DNA of 58,407 nucleotides, taken from contig JALFZG010000006.1 of NCBI GenBank assembly GCA_022784645.1, forward strand, positions 1 to 58,407, read 5' to 3'. Positions 51,914 through 58,407 of the stretch are shown piece by piece. Numbering within the stretch: the first letter of the stretch is position 1; each line of letters starts with the position of its first letter. The DNA is from Bacteroidales bacterium. Lineage in GTDB: Bacteria > Bacteroidota > Bacteroidia > Bacteroidales > Paludibacteraceae. The translations under genes and the position numbers were made by a program. The notes beneath the pieces were generated by a model, which was given only the letters and a program-made list of their open reading frames with translations, was not told where the DNA came from and ran no database searches.

Positions 51914-51921
51914 CAAAGTTA
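51914..51921 (-). promoter_or_regulatory. Candidate -7 box for the GldJ/K-like gene
   Basis: TAACTTTG on the minus strand, 36 nt before the ATG; no convincing -33 box at the usual distance. Confidence 0.4.
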
Positions 51922-52020
51922 CGAAAAATTTCTCAAAAAGGCTAACATTTCTGCGAAAAAATGCGAAAAAAATGCAATTTTCTCTAAAAAACCACTTTTT
52001 TTCGGCTTTTTTTGTCTATT

Positions 52021-52054
52021 TTTGGTTGTTTTCGGCTTTTTTTTTGTACCTTTG
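52021..52054 (+). promoter_or_regulatory. Bacteroidetes promoter of folP-cdaA
   Basis: TACCTTTG at 52047-52054, with TTTG at 52021-52024 (22 nt spacer) or TTG at 52026-52028 (18 nt). Divergent from the lipoprotein gene across a T-rich 220 nt gap. Confidence 0.65.
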
Positions 52055-52098
52055 CAGTCGCAAAGAAAAAATGACTCACTCAATAGGATTGAATAATT

Positions 52099-52992
52099 AT
52101 GCAAGACCGAATAATCATGCAAGATCGGGAGCTTCAGTTCAGCTCGCCCCTCGTAATGGCGATACTCAACGTAACGCCAGATAGTTTCTCGGATACCGAG
52201 CACCTGATGGACGTCAATTCTATCACCGCCGCTGCAGCTCGCGCACTCACCCAAGGAGCGGATATCATCGATATCGGAGGTTGCAGTACGCGTCCGAGCT
52301 CTGGAGCGGTTGACGAGACAGAAGAAATGCGGCGCGTTCGACTTGGCGTAACCGCCGTGCGCACAGCTTTCCCCAACGCTATCATCTCTGTGGATACGTT
52401 CCGCAGCAAGGTGGCAGAAGAAGCGGTAAACTGCGGAGCCGATATCATTAATGATATCTCAGGAGGAATGCTTGACCCGGAAATGTTTACTACGGTTGCT
52501 CGCTTGCATACACCTTATATTCTCACGCATACGCGTATGCAACACTTCGTTCCTCAAGAGCCCTTCCTCGATGGACAGGTAGGTATGCATGCGCCCTTCT
52601 TTGAAGGAAACGTGATGGGAGAAGGTCCCTCTACCGGAGATATTATCGAAGACATGCTCAACTTCTTCCGCATCCGTATTGAGCAACTCCAGCAACTTGG
52701 CGTAACGGATATCATCATCGATCCGGGCTACGGCTTTGGAAAGACCCTCGAGCAGAACTATGAGATTCTTCGCAGGCAGGCTGAATTGTTGGCGCTCGAC
52801 ATGCCGCTTCTTGCCGGCGTATCGCATAAGTCAATGATTTACAAGCCGCTCAATGTAGCGCCTTATGAAACACAGATAGGCACGGCAGCCATCAACATGA
52901 TGGCACTTCATAATGGTGCACATATCCTGCGCGTTCACGAAGTAAAAGATGCCAAGCAACTTATCAAACTCCACTCATTATGCCAAGCATAG
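52099..52992 (+). CDS. folP: Dihydropteroate synthase
   Basis: 297 residues. Joins p-aminobenzoate to the pterin pyrophosphate. Signatures: MAILNVTPDSFSD, IDIGGCSTRPSS, SVDTFRSKVAEEAVNCGADIINDISGG and IIDPGYGFGKTLEQNYEILRR. Two in-frame ATGs (52099 and 52117) are possible; the first is kept. The end overlaps cdaA by 13 nt, so the two genes are translationally linked. Confidence 0.94.
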   Translation: MQDRIIMQDRELQFSSPLVMAILNVTPDSFSDTEHLMDVNSITAAAARALTQGADIIDIGGCSTRPSSGAVDETEEMRRVRLGVTAVRTAFPNAIISVDTFRSKVAEEAVNCGADIINDISGGMLDPEMFTTVARLHTPYILTHTRMQHFVPQEPFLDGQVGMHAPFFEGNVMGEGPSTGDIIEDMLNFFRIRIEQLQQLGVTDIIIDPGYGFGKTLEQNYEILRRQAELLALDMPLLAGVSHKSMIYKPLNVAPYETQIGTAAINMMALHNGAHILRVHEVKDAKQLIKLHSLCQA

Positions 52993-53744
52993 GAATAAAA
53001 GACATAATTGATATTCTGCTGGTAGCATCGCTGATGTTCGGCTTTTTCCGCCTGCTTCGCCGCAGCGGAGGCACCAACTTATTTTGGGGTATTCTGCTAT
53101 TGGTTGTTGTTTGGTTTCTGGTGGATGGCGTGTTCCGTTTGGAAATGACGGGAACCTTGCTGAACTCCATCTTTTCTGTAGGAATGCTCGGACTGATCGT
53201 CATCTTTCAGGAAGAGCTCCGCAGTTTCATCTACCGCTTAGGTGCTCGCTTGAACCTGACCTCGGGCTTCAAACGATTCATCTCAAAGGAGCAAAAGCAT
53301 CAAGACGAGTCAGCTGAGCAGATTGTGCGCGCCTGCAACAACATGCAAAAAAGTTGTACAGGAGCACTTATCGTAATAGAAGGAAACGAGTCGCTCCGCG
53401 AGTATGCTGACACGGGCGAATCGCTCGACGCACGCGTATCAACACGACTGATAGAGAATATTTTCTTTAAAAACACGCCCCTTCACGATGGCGCCTTGAT
53501 TATTTCCAAAGGTCGAATCGTAGCAGCTGGATGCATCTTACCGGTATCCAAAGACGTGACCATCCCGCAGCATTACGGCCTTCGCCATCGTGCTGCACTC
53601 GGTTTGGCAGAGCGAACAAGTGCCCTGTGCATCATCGTGTCAGAAGAAACGGGCAGAATATCAGTGGCCTCTGCAAGCACCATTCGAGAAGTTAGCCCGC
53701 AAGCGCTCACTTCTATTCTCAGCGATTTCCTCAGCAAGCAATAA
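52980..53744 (+). CDS. cdaA: Diadenylate cyclase CdaA
   Basis: 254 residues. Makes cyclic di-AMP. Three N-terminal membrane helices (about 12-28, 37-55 and 60-78) precede the DAC domain with the catalytic DGA in [14 protein letters not shown] and the RHR motif in [14 protein letters not shown]. The folP-cdaA overlap is recurrent in Bacteroidetes. A start at MPSIG inside the folP end is supported by the family's N-terminus. Confidence 0.94.
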   Translation: MPSIGIKDIIDILLVASLMFGFFRLLRRSGGTNLFWGILLLVVVWFLVDGVFRLEMTGTLLNSIFSVGMLGLIVIFQEELRSFIYRLGARLNLTSGFKRFISKEQKHQDESAEQIVRACNNMQKSCTGALIVIEGNESLREYADTGESLDARVSTRLIENIFFKNTPLHDGALIISKGRIVAAGCILPVSKDVTIPQHYGLRHRAALGLAERTSALCIIVSEETGRISVASASTIREVSPQALTSILSDFLSKQ

Positions 53745-53778
53745 CCACTTTAATCAGAAACAATTTAAATTAAAAAAT

Positions 53779-55875
53779 ATGGCATTTAAAAGAAATCTTA
53801 TTACAGCAGCACTCCCCTACGCCAATGGGCCCGTTCATATCGGACACCTCGCTGGCGTATATGTACCTGCTGATATTTATGTGCGCTACCTGCGGTTGAA
53901 GCATCGTCCGGTACTCTTTATTGGCGGCTCGGATGAGCACGGCGTACCCGTTACTATCCGCGCAAGAAAGGAAGGAATCACGGTTCAGGAAGTAGTGGAT
54001 CGCTACCACAATCTTATCAAGAAATCGTTTGAGGATTTCGGCATTTCGTTTGATATTTACAGCCGTACCACCTCTTCCATCCACCATCAGTTCGCCTCTG
54101 ATTATTTCAAGCATCTGTATGAAAACGGCAAGTTCATCGAGCAGGTTTCCGAACAGTTTTACGACGAGCAAACAGGCCATTTCCTTACAGATCGCAATAT
54201 CCGCGGCGAGTGCCCGCATTGCCATTCTCTTGGCGCCTATGGTGACCAGTGCGAGAAATGCGGAAGCACTCTGTCGCCTGAAGAACTGATCAATCCGTAC
54301 AATGCCGAAACGGGCAACCCGCTCGTAAAGAAAGCCACCAAGCATTGGTATCTTCCGCTTGAGCAACACGAGCCTTGGCTCCGCGAATGGATTCTTGAAA
54401 ACCACAAAGAATGGCGCTCGAATGTGTATGGTCAGTGCAAATCATGGCTGGATGGCGGTCTTCGTCCGCGTGCCGTAACCCGCGACTTGGATTGGGGTAT
54501 CCCAGTGCCCGTAGAAGGAGCAGAAGGCAAAGTGCTTTACGTATGGTTCGATGCACCTATTGGCTATATCTCCAACACGAAAGAGCTATGCGATCAGCAT
54601 CCCGAACTCGGTTCGTGGGAAACATGGTGGAAAGACCCAGAAACACGTCTCGTACACTTCATCGGCAAAGACAATATCGTATTCCACTGCATCGTTTTCC
54701 CTGCAATGCTCAAGGCTCACGGCGAATATATCTTGCCCGATAACGTACCTTCAAACGAGTTCCTCAACCTCGAAGGCGATAAGATTTCCACTTCGCGCAA
54801 TTGGGCGGTATGGCTCAACGAGTACCTCGAAGATATGCCCGGCAAACAGGACGTATTGCGCTATGTGTTGACCGCCAATGCGCCCGAGACCAAGGATAAT
54901 GACTTCACTTGGAAAGACTATCAGGCTCGCAATAACAACGAACTCGTAGCTATCTTCGGCAATTTCGTAAACCGAGCCATGAAGCTCACCGAGAAGTATT
55001 TTGACGGAAAAGTGCCGGCTGCTGCTGAGCTTACCGATTACGACCGCCAAACGATGGAAGACTTCTGCCATGTAAAAGAGCGCGTAGAGACGTTGCTCGA
55101 AGAGTTTAAGTTCCGCGATGCTCAGAAAGAGGCGATGGAGTTGGCACGCATTGGCAATAAATATTTGGCAGAAACGGAGCCCTGGAAACTGGCCAAGACC
55201 GATATGGAGCGCGTAGGCACCATCTTGAATCTCTCGCTCCAAATCAGCGCCAACCTTGCCATTGCGTTTGAGCCTTTCTTGCCATTCTCGGCTGAGAAAC
55301 TGAGAGGAATGCTCAATATGCAATCGTTTGACTGGGATCAGCTCGGCCAAACCAATCTCCTCCCTGCCGGCCACCAACTCGGTGAATCCGTTCTGCTGTT
55401 TGAAAAAATTGAAGATGAGGTTATCCAGAAGCAGATTGACCGATTGGAGCGCATCAAAAAAGAAAACGAGCAGAAGGAGCAGGAGGAAATCCTCAAGAAT
55501 TGGCGTCCTGACCCCATTAAGGCAGACACGTCCATTGACGAGTTTGACAAAACGGACATCCGCGTAGGTACCGTGGTAGCATGCGAAAAGGTCAAGAAAT
55601 CCGACAAGCTGCTCCGCCTTACCATTGACGATGGCATGGCAGAAACCCGACCCGAAGGTCAACCATATCGCACGATTCTCTCGGGCATCGCACTCAGTTA
55701 TCCCGATCCGGAGGTCTTGGTTGGCAAGCAGATTCTCTTCATTGCCAACTTCCCGCCCCGAAAAATGATGGGTATAGAGAGTCAAGGAATGGTGCTTTCG
55801 GCTGTCGATGCAGATGGCAAATTGGTGGTAACTTCGCTTACTGCACCCGTAAAAAATGGCGCACAAGTGGGTTAA
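53779..55875 (+). CDS. metG: Methionyl-tRNA synthetase
   Basis: 698 residues. HIGH-type motif in [10 protein letters not shown] (about 18-27), the zinc knuckle region [23 protein letters not shown], and the second ATP motif as [12 protein letters not shown] in place of KMSKS. From about 565 an EMAP-II-like tRNA-binding domain is attached ([26 protein letters not shown]). ATG 53779 is chosen because the longer frame runs through the cdaA end. A tRNA with anticodon CAU follows 230 nt downstream. Confidence 0.95.
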   Translation: MAFKRNLITAALPYANGPVHIGHLAGVYVPADIYVRYLRLKHRPVLFIGGSDEHGVPVTIRARKEGITVQEVVDRYHNLIKKSFEDFGISFDIYSRTTSSIHHQFASDYFKHLYENGKFIEQVSEQFYDEQTGHFLTDRNIRGECPHCHSLGAYGDQCEKCGSTLSPEELINPYNAETGNPLVKKATKHWYLPLEQHEPWLREWILENHKEWRSNVYGQCKSWLDGGLRPRAVTRDLDWGIPVPVEGAEGKVLYVWFDAPIGYISNTKELCDQHPELGSWETWWKDPETRLVHFIGKDNIVFHCIVFPAMLKAHGEYILPDNVPSNEFLNLEGDKISTSRNWAVWLNEYLEDMPGKQDVLRYVLTANAPETKDNDFTWKDYQARNNNELVAIFGNFVNRAMKLTEKYFDGKVPAAAELTDYDRQTMEDFCHVKERVETLLEEFKFRDAQKEAMELARIGNKYLAETEPWKLAKTDMERVGTILNLSLQISANLAIAFEPFLPFSAEKLRGMLNMQSFDWDQLGQTNLLPAGHQLGESVLLFEKIEDEVIQKQIDRLERIKKENEQKEQEEILKNWRPDPIKADTSIDEFDKTDIRVGTVVACEKVKKSDKLLRLTIDDGMAETRPEGQPYRTILSGIALSYPDPEVLVGKQILFIANFPPRKMMGIESQGMVLSAVDADGKLVVTSLTAPVKNGAQVG

Positions 55876-55930
55876 CTCACTTTTGTGCAAAATTCAGCTC
55901 TACCCTTAATAGGAGCTTCCTAAATAAGAC

Positions 55931-55967
55931 AAAAAAGGCGCTTTTCGCACAGAAAAGTGCCTTTTTT
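55931..55967 (+). terminator. Terminator after metG
   Basis: AAAAAAGGCGCTTTTC, GCACA loop, GAAAAGTGCCTTTTTTT; a long stem with one mismatch. Confidence 0.85.
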
Positions 55968-55987
55968 TATCTTTTTTTGCGAAAAAA

Positions 55988-56019
55988 TTTGGTCAATTCA
56001 AAAAAAAGCAGTACCTTTG
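55988..56019 (+). promoter_or_regulatory. Bacteroidetes promoter of the CAU tRNA
   Basis: TTTG (55988-55991), 20 nt, TACCTTTG (56012-56019), 85 nt before the tRNA. Confidence 0.8.
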
Positions 56020-56103
56020 CACCCCGGAATGAGAAACGCCCATTTTTTGCATTTATGAAGGGCATCTCTCAACCGACATAGCATCGATTTGCAAAATCGT
56101 CGC

Positions 56104-56177
56104 GGCGGGATAGCTCAGCTGGTTAGAGCGCATGATTCATAATCATGAGGTCCCCAGTTCAATCCTGGGTCCCGCTA
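56104..56177 (+). tRNA. tRNA with anticodon CAU (Met, elongator, or Ile2)
   Basis: 74 nt. Acceptor GGCGGGA with TCCCGCT (G-U at the first pair), D-arm AGCTCAGCTGGTTAGAGC, anticodon loop TTCATAA, T-arm CCCAGTTCAATCCTGGG, discriminator A. It pairs at 1-72 and lacks the three G-C pairs of initiator anticodon stems, so it is elongator Met or lysidine-modified Ile2. Confidence 0.93.
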
Positions 56178-56185
56178 CTATCAAT

Positions 56186-56217
56186 CAGTCTGTCAATTCG
56201 GCAGACTGTTTTTTTTT
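56186..56217 (+). terminator. Terminator after the CAU tRNA
   Basis: CAGTCTG and CAGACTG around a nine-nt loop, followed by a nine-T run. Confidence 0.8.
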
Positions 56218-56264
56218 GCAGGCACATAAACGCAACCTCGAACAGTCTTATCCCGAAAAAGGTT

Positions 56265-56325
56265 GACACCCTTACTCTAAAATGTGTAACGCTCTTCGAG
56301 CTGCATCGCTTCGCTCGCTGTTTGT
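56265..56325 (+). repeat. Dispersed/direct repeat, copy before the ATPase cassette
   Basis: GACACCCTTACTCTAAAATG, TGTAACG, then after a 12 nt insert CATCGCTTCGCTCGCTGTTTGT. It matches 57960-58008 in the same orientation, so these two copies flank the ATPase gene as direct repeats. Confidence 0.8.
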
Positions 56326-56327
56326 CT

Positions 56328-56348
56328 GTCTACTTTTTGCGGAAAAGA
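56328..56348 (+). repeat. Left arm of a perfect 21 bp inverted repeat around the ATPase gene
   Basis: GTCTACTTTTTGCGGAAAAG plus A; its exact reverse complement is at 57942-57962. Together they bound a 1,635 bp segment that contains the ATPase gene and its 33 bp repeats. Confidence 0.85.
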
Positions 56349-56437
56349 CACGTGTTTCAAACGTGTTACAATTTTGTTACAAAAACCTCTAAACGCTTCT
56401 TTTATAGGGATTCCCAACTCCGCCAACGCCCCCATAA

Positions 56438-56520
56438 CGTTCATAAAAGTGTAGTTTTCCGCTAAACATTCGTTCATAAAAATGTGGTTTTTTACTAAAT
56501 AATCATTCATAAAAGTGTAA
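56438..56520 (+). repeat. Three 33 bp tandem repeats directly upstream of a promoter
   Basis: Units begin at 56438, 56471 and 56504 with the core SRTTCATAAAARTGTRG, followed by a T-rich part ending ACTAAA or GCTAAA. The array ends at the -33 box of the ATPase promoter. On the minus strand the frame is open through the array as an 11-residue repeat of the form YTFMNxxLxxN, but no start signal or family supports a gene there. Confidence 0.85.
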
Positions 56521-56524
56521 AAAA

Positions 56525-56556
56525 TTTGCATAATTCATTTATTTTCAGTAACTTTG
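56525..56556 (+). promoter_or_regulatory. Bacteroidetes promoter of the ATPase gene
   Basis: TTTG (56525-56528), 20 nt, TAACTTTG (56549-56556), 27 nt before the ATG at 56584. The 33 bp repeats abut it on the upstream side and look like operator sites. Confidence 0.82.
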
Positions 56557-56583
56557 CACCCGAATTCAAAATCCACCATAAAA

Positions 56584-57918
56584 ATGAAACGAAAAATATA
56601 CCCTAAATTGGTAGCATGGAAGAACAATCCACAACATAAGCCCCTTGTTCTTCTCGGGGCAAGACAAGTGGGGAAAACCTATATTCTGAAGGAATTCGGG
56701 AAAAACGAATTTGACCATTTTGTATATGTAAACTGCCATAACAACCCCTTTGCGTCATCGTTGTTTTCGGATTTCAATATCACCCGCATCATCTACCAGC
56801 TGGAGCAGCTATACGAGTGCCGTATCATTCCGGGCAAAACGTTGCTGTTCTTCGATGAGATTCAAGAAGTGAAAAATGGCATATCGGCATTGAAATACTT
56901 CTGCGAAGACCTGCGCGAGCTTCACGTGGTGGTGGCAGGGTCAATGTTGGGCATCTCCTTGCGCGAAGACGAGAGCTATCCTGTAGGCAAAATTGACAAT
57001 CTAAAGATGTATCCCATGTCGTTCGATGAGTTTCTTCTGGCAAACGGAAGAGACCGATTGGCTCAATCTTTAAGAAATCTGCAATGGGCGGATTTGTCGA
57101 TACACCATGACACCCTTGTAGAATACCTCCGTCAATACTATTTTACCGGGGGCATGCCCGAAGCCGTATCCACGTGGATAAAAGGGAAGAACGCAAGCGA
57201 GACGAGAACTGTGCAGAAAGCCATTCTCAGCACCTATTTTGGCGATATGGGTAAGCACACCAAGACCGAAGTAGAACGCATACGGATGCTCTGGAACAGC
57301 ATCCCTTCGCAACTGGCAAAAGAAAACAAGAAATTCGTTTTTGGAGCAGTAAAAAAGGGAGCCCGAGCCGCCGAATACGAAAAGTCCATTCAATGGTTGG
57401 TTGATTCAGGACTGATCTACAAGGTTTGCCGCGTTTCCAAGCCCGAGGAACCTCTTCGTTTTTATGCAGATAATTCCGCATTTAAGGTATTCCTGCATGA
57501 TGTGGGCTTATTGGCCTGCTTGTGTGGCGCACGCTCCAGCGAGATGCTGCTTGGCATGAAAGCGTTTACGGAATTCAAAGGGGCATTTACGGAGAACTAC
57601 GTCATGAACCAAATAAAAACATTGGAATACTCTGACAGCATTGCCGACGAGGTATATTACTACAGCAAAGCGAACTCTCCTATGGAGGTAGATTTTGTAG
57701 TGCAAGGAGGTGAACGAGTGATTCCGGTAGAAGTAAAAGCAGGAGAAACCACTCATTCAAAATCATTATCCGCGTTTGTAAACAACGAGTTTGCCCACTA
57801 TTCTCTGAGGGGCCTGCGTTGCTCCATGCTGCAATATGCCAACCAGCAATGGATGGAAAATATCCCCCTTTATGCCGTAGAAGCTTTCTTTTCTAAAGAA
57901 GGGTTAGGAACGGAATGA
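56584..57918 (+). CDS. AAA ATPase with DUF4143 domain (AAA_14 family)
   Basis: 444 residues. N-terminal AAA_14 domain: P-loop VLLGARQVGKTYILKEF (22-38), Walker B LLFFDEIQEVKNGISALKYF, sensor-like VVVAGSMLGISL. The C-terminal DUF4143 part has the YYFTGGMPEAVSTWI block, the KFVFGAVKKGARAAEYEKSIQWLVDSGLIYKV block, and the nuclease-like end VDFVVQGGERVIPVEVKAG, which matches the PD-(D/E)XK-like D-(hydrophobic)-EVKAG pattern. These multicopy Bacteroidetes proteins have no settled function. The gene is monocistronic, between inverted repeats, and is likely a mobile or recently inserted cassette. Confidence 0.9.
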   Translation: MKRKIYPKLVAWKNNPQHKPLVLLGARQVGKTYILKEFGKNEFDHFVYVNCHNNPFASSLFSDFNITRIIYQLEQLYECRIIPGKTLLFFDEIQEVKNGISALKYFCEDLRELHVVVAGSMLGISLREDESYPVGKIDNLKMYPMSFDEFLLANGRDRLAQSLRNLQWADLSIHHDTLVEYLRQYYFTGGMPEAVSTWIKGKNASETRTVQKAILSTYFGDMGKHTKTEVERIRMLWNSIPSQLAKENKKFVFGAVKKGARAAEYEKSIQWLVDSGLIYKVCRVSKPEEPLRFYADNSAFKVFLHDVGLLACLCGARSSEMLLGMKAFTEFKGAFTENYVMNQIKTLEYSDSIADEVYYYSKANSPMEVDFVVQGGERVIPVEVKAGETTHSKSLSAFVNNEFAHYSLRGLRCSMLQYANQQWMENIPLYAVEAFFSKEGLGTE

Positions 57919-57941
57919 TGCAATCGGCATCACACCAAATA

Positions 57942-58140
57942 TCTTTTCCGCAAAAAGTAGACACCCTTACTCTAAAATGTGTAACGCATCGCTTTGCTCG
58001 CTGTTTGTAACGTTATCCTTACTCTAAAATGTGTAACGTTTGTAACGTTTGTAACGCTTTGACAAATAATCAAAGCGTTACTGCACTGTTTGTAACGCTC
58101 GCTCCGCTCACTGCTTTGACAAATAAAGCATTACTGCACT
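57942..58140 (+). repeat. Right inverted-repeat arm and repeat cluster
   Basis: 57942-57962 is the right arm of the 21 bp inverted repeat. 57960-58008 is the direct-repeat partner of 56265-56325. 58017-58038 is another CCTTACTCTAAAATGTGTAA copy, followed by TTTGTAACG units (58039-58058). Then comes a 26-29 nt unit of the form CTTTGACAAATA...TTACTGCACT at 58058 and 58112. No gene is visible in 57919-58205. Confidence 0.75.
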
Positions 58141-58152
58141 GCCGTGTTAGAC

Positions 58153-58192
58153 GAATAAATCCCACCGCTCGCGATGGGATTTACTTTATTTA
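58153..58192 (-). terminator. Terminator of the right small-gene cassette
   Basis: On the minus strand: AAATCCCATCGC, GA, GCGGTGGGATTTATT. Inverted copy of the hairpin at 1626-1660. Confidence 0.7.
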
Positions 58193-58205
58193 TCCGCAGC
58201 AGAAT

Positions 58206-58364
58206 TTATTCGTTGGCCGAGGGATCTTGCGAAGTCCCCTCTGACGAAGAGTCTGCTTTTGCAGAGTCGTGCGACTTCTTCAGCGAGCCGAAGAGGGCTG
58301 CGAGGGCTTGAAACACGGCTACTATGATTTGCCATGCGTTCACTTTCTTATCTTTCTTTGCCAT
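58206..58364 (-). CDS. Small basic membrane peptide, smalltalk-like (right, inverted copy)
   Basis: A 52-residue product read on the minus strand, too short to be noticed by length filters. Residues 1-37 are identical to the left copy (start MAKKDKKVNAW, one hydrophobic helix at about 12-27), and the tail is shorter (SSSEGTSQDPSANE). The stop is followed directly by the sequence ATTCTGCTGCGGATAA and the terminator that also end the left cassette, so this copy looks more intact. Its leader (ATTTTGTTCTTTTAAA) is a shortened form of the left one. The window ends 43 nt upstream of its start. Confidence 0.7.
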   Translation of the reverse strand: MAKKDKKVNAWQIIVAVFQALAALFGSLKKSHDSAKADSSSEGTSQDPSANE

Positions 58365-58407
58365 AGTTTTAAAAGAACAAAATTTTTCAACGGGCTATGC
58401 CCTATTA

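Noticed and set aside
54751..55890. 379-codon minus-strand frame opposite metG
   Set aside because: Antisense to well-supported metG domains.
56438..56520. Possible CRISPR array upstream of the ATPase
   Set aside because: Each 33 bp unit is similar along its length, so it is a tandem repeat and not repeat-spacer; no cas genes.
56328..57962. Conventional insertion sequence
   Set aside because: The enclosed protein is an AAA/DUF4143 ATPase without a transposase active site, and no clear target-site duplication adjoins the 21 bp arms.

Overview
The window is a chromosomal stretch from a member of the Bacteroidetes, almost certainly the order Bacteroidales. Three things point there. Many genes start downstream of the Bacteroidetes housekeeping promoter (TTG or TTTG, about 20 nt, then TAnnTTTG). 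There are almost no Shine-Dalgarno sites. The gene content is typical: hpt-adk-obgE order, an ExbB-ExbD-ExbD operon, an NfnAB-like fusion, a GldJ/GldK-like lipoprotein, a GT3-type glycogen synthase, and a tmRNA tag GENSYALAA. I cannot name the genus.

Layout. 1-1720 is an accessory edge: the 3' end of an unrecognised Ser/Gly-tailed protein, a small membrane protein and a small basic membrane peptide, embedded in hairpin-rich repeated DNA. 1723-6480 holds two exported proteins of unknown role (one built of NPCBM-like modules) separated by low-complexity DNA: a pyrimidine-rich tract, a ~200 bp polypurine tract and a 32 bp tandem repeat. 6481-21148 carries pRiA4b-ORF3-like, miaA, a PKD lipoprotein, glycogen synthase, an AI-2E-type permease, glycogen phosphorylase (opposite strand), RNase R, a small ribbon-helix-helix-like protein, a SulP transporter and smpB. 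21187-29678 has gpmI facing a leftward block: HAD phosphatase and lipoprotein, then pyrE, an SRPBCC protein, psd, deoC and the NfnAB-like fusion. 29924-33048 has an OmpA/TPR lipoprotein, tmRNA and an M23/LysM peptidase whose start codon lies three nt past the tmRNA discriminator base. 33083-38494 is RNA-modification territory (U32 protein, two tRNA-Ser genes, a THUMP methyltransferase, queA) plus tatD. 38667-41574 is the proton-channel operon, followed by mutL, a UshA-like lipoprotein, a TGS-uridine kinase, a SPOR protein, folE, hpt, adk and obgE. The end holds gcvH, the GldJ/K-like lipoprotein, folP-cdaA, tRNA-Met and metG.

56220-58407 is a second accessory edge. A DUF4143-type ATPase gene is enclosed by a perfect 21 bp inverted repeat and preceded by three 33 bp tandem repeats. 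After it comes a second, inverted copy of the small peptide gene seen at 1271. The same ~30 bp sequence occurs beside both edges, so the ~55 kb core region sits between inverted copies of one mobile-looking cassette.

How the parts work together: SmpB, tmRNA and RNase R supply ribosome rescue and RNA decay. Glycogen synthase and phosphorylase make and break the same polymer. HPRT, Adk, PyrE, DeoC and the uridine kinase handle nucleotides, and FolE and FolP serve folate. The ExbB/ExbD operon energises outer-membrane transport. The strongest novelty candidates are the repeat architecture of the two edges, an ~80 bp palindromic element present twice, and the low-complexity tracts around the unknown exported protein.
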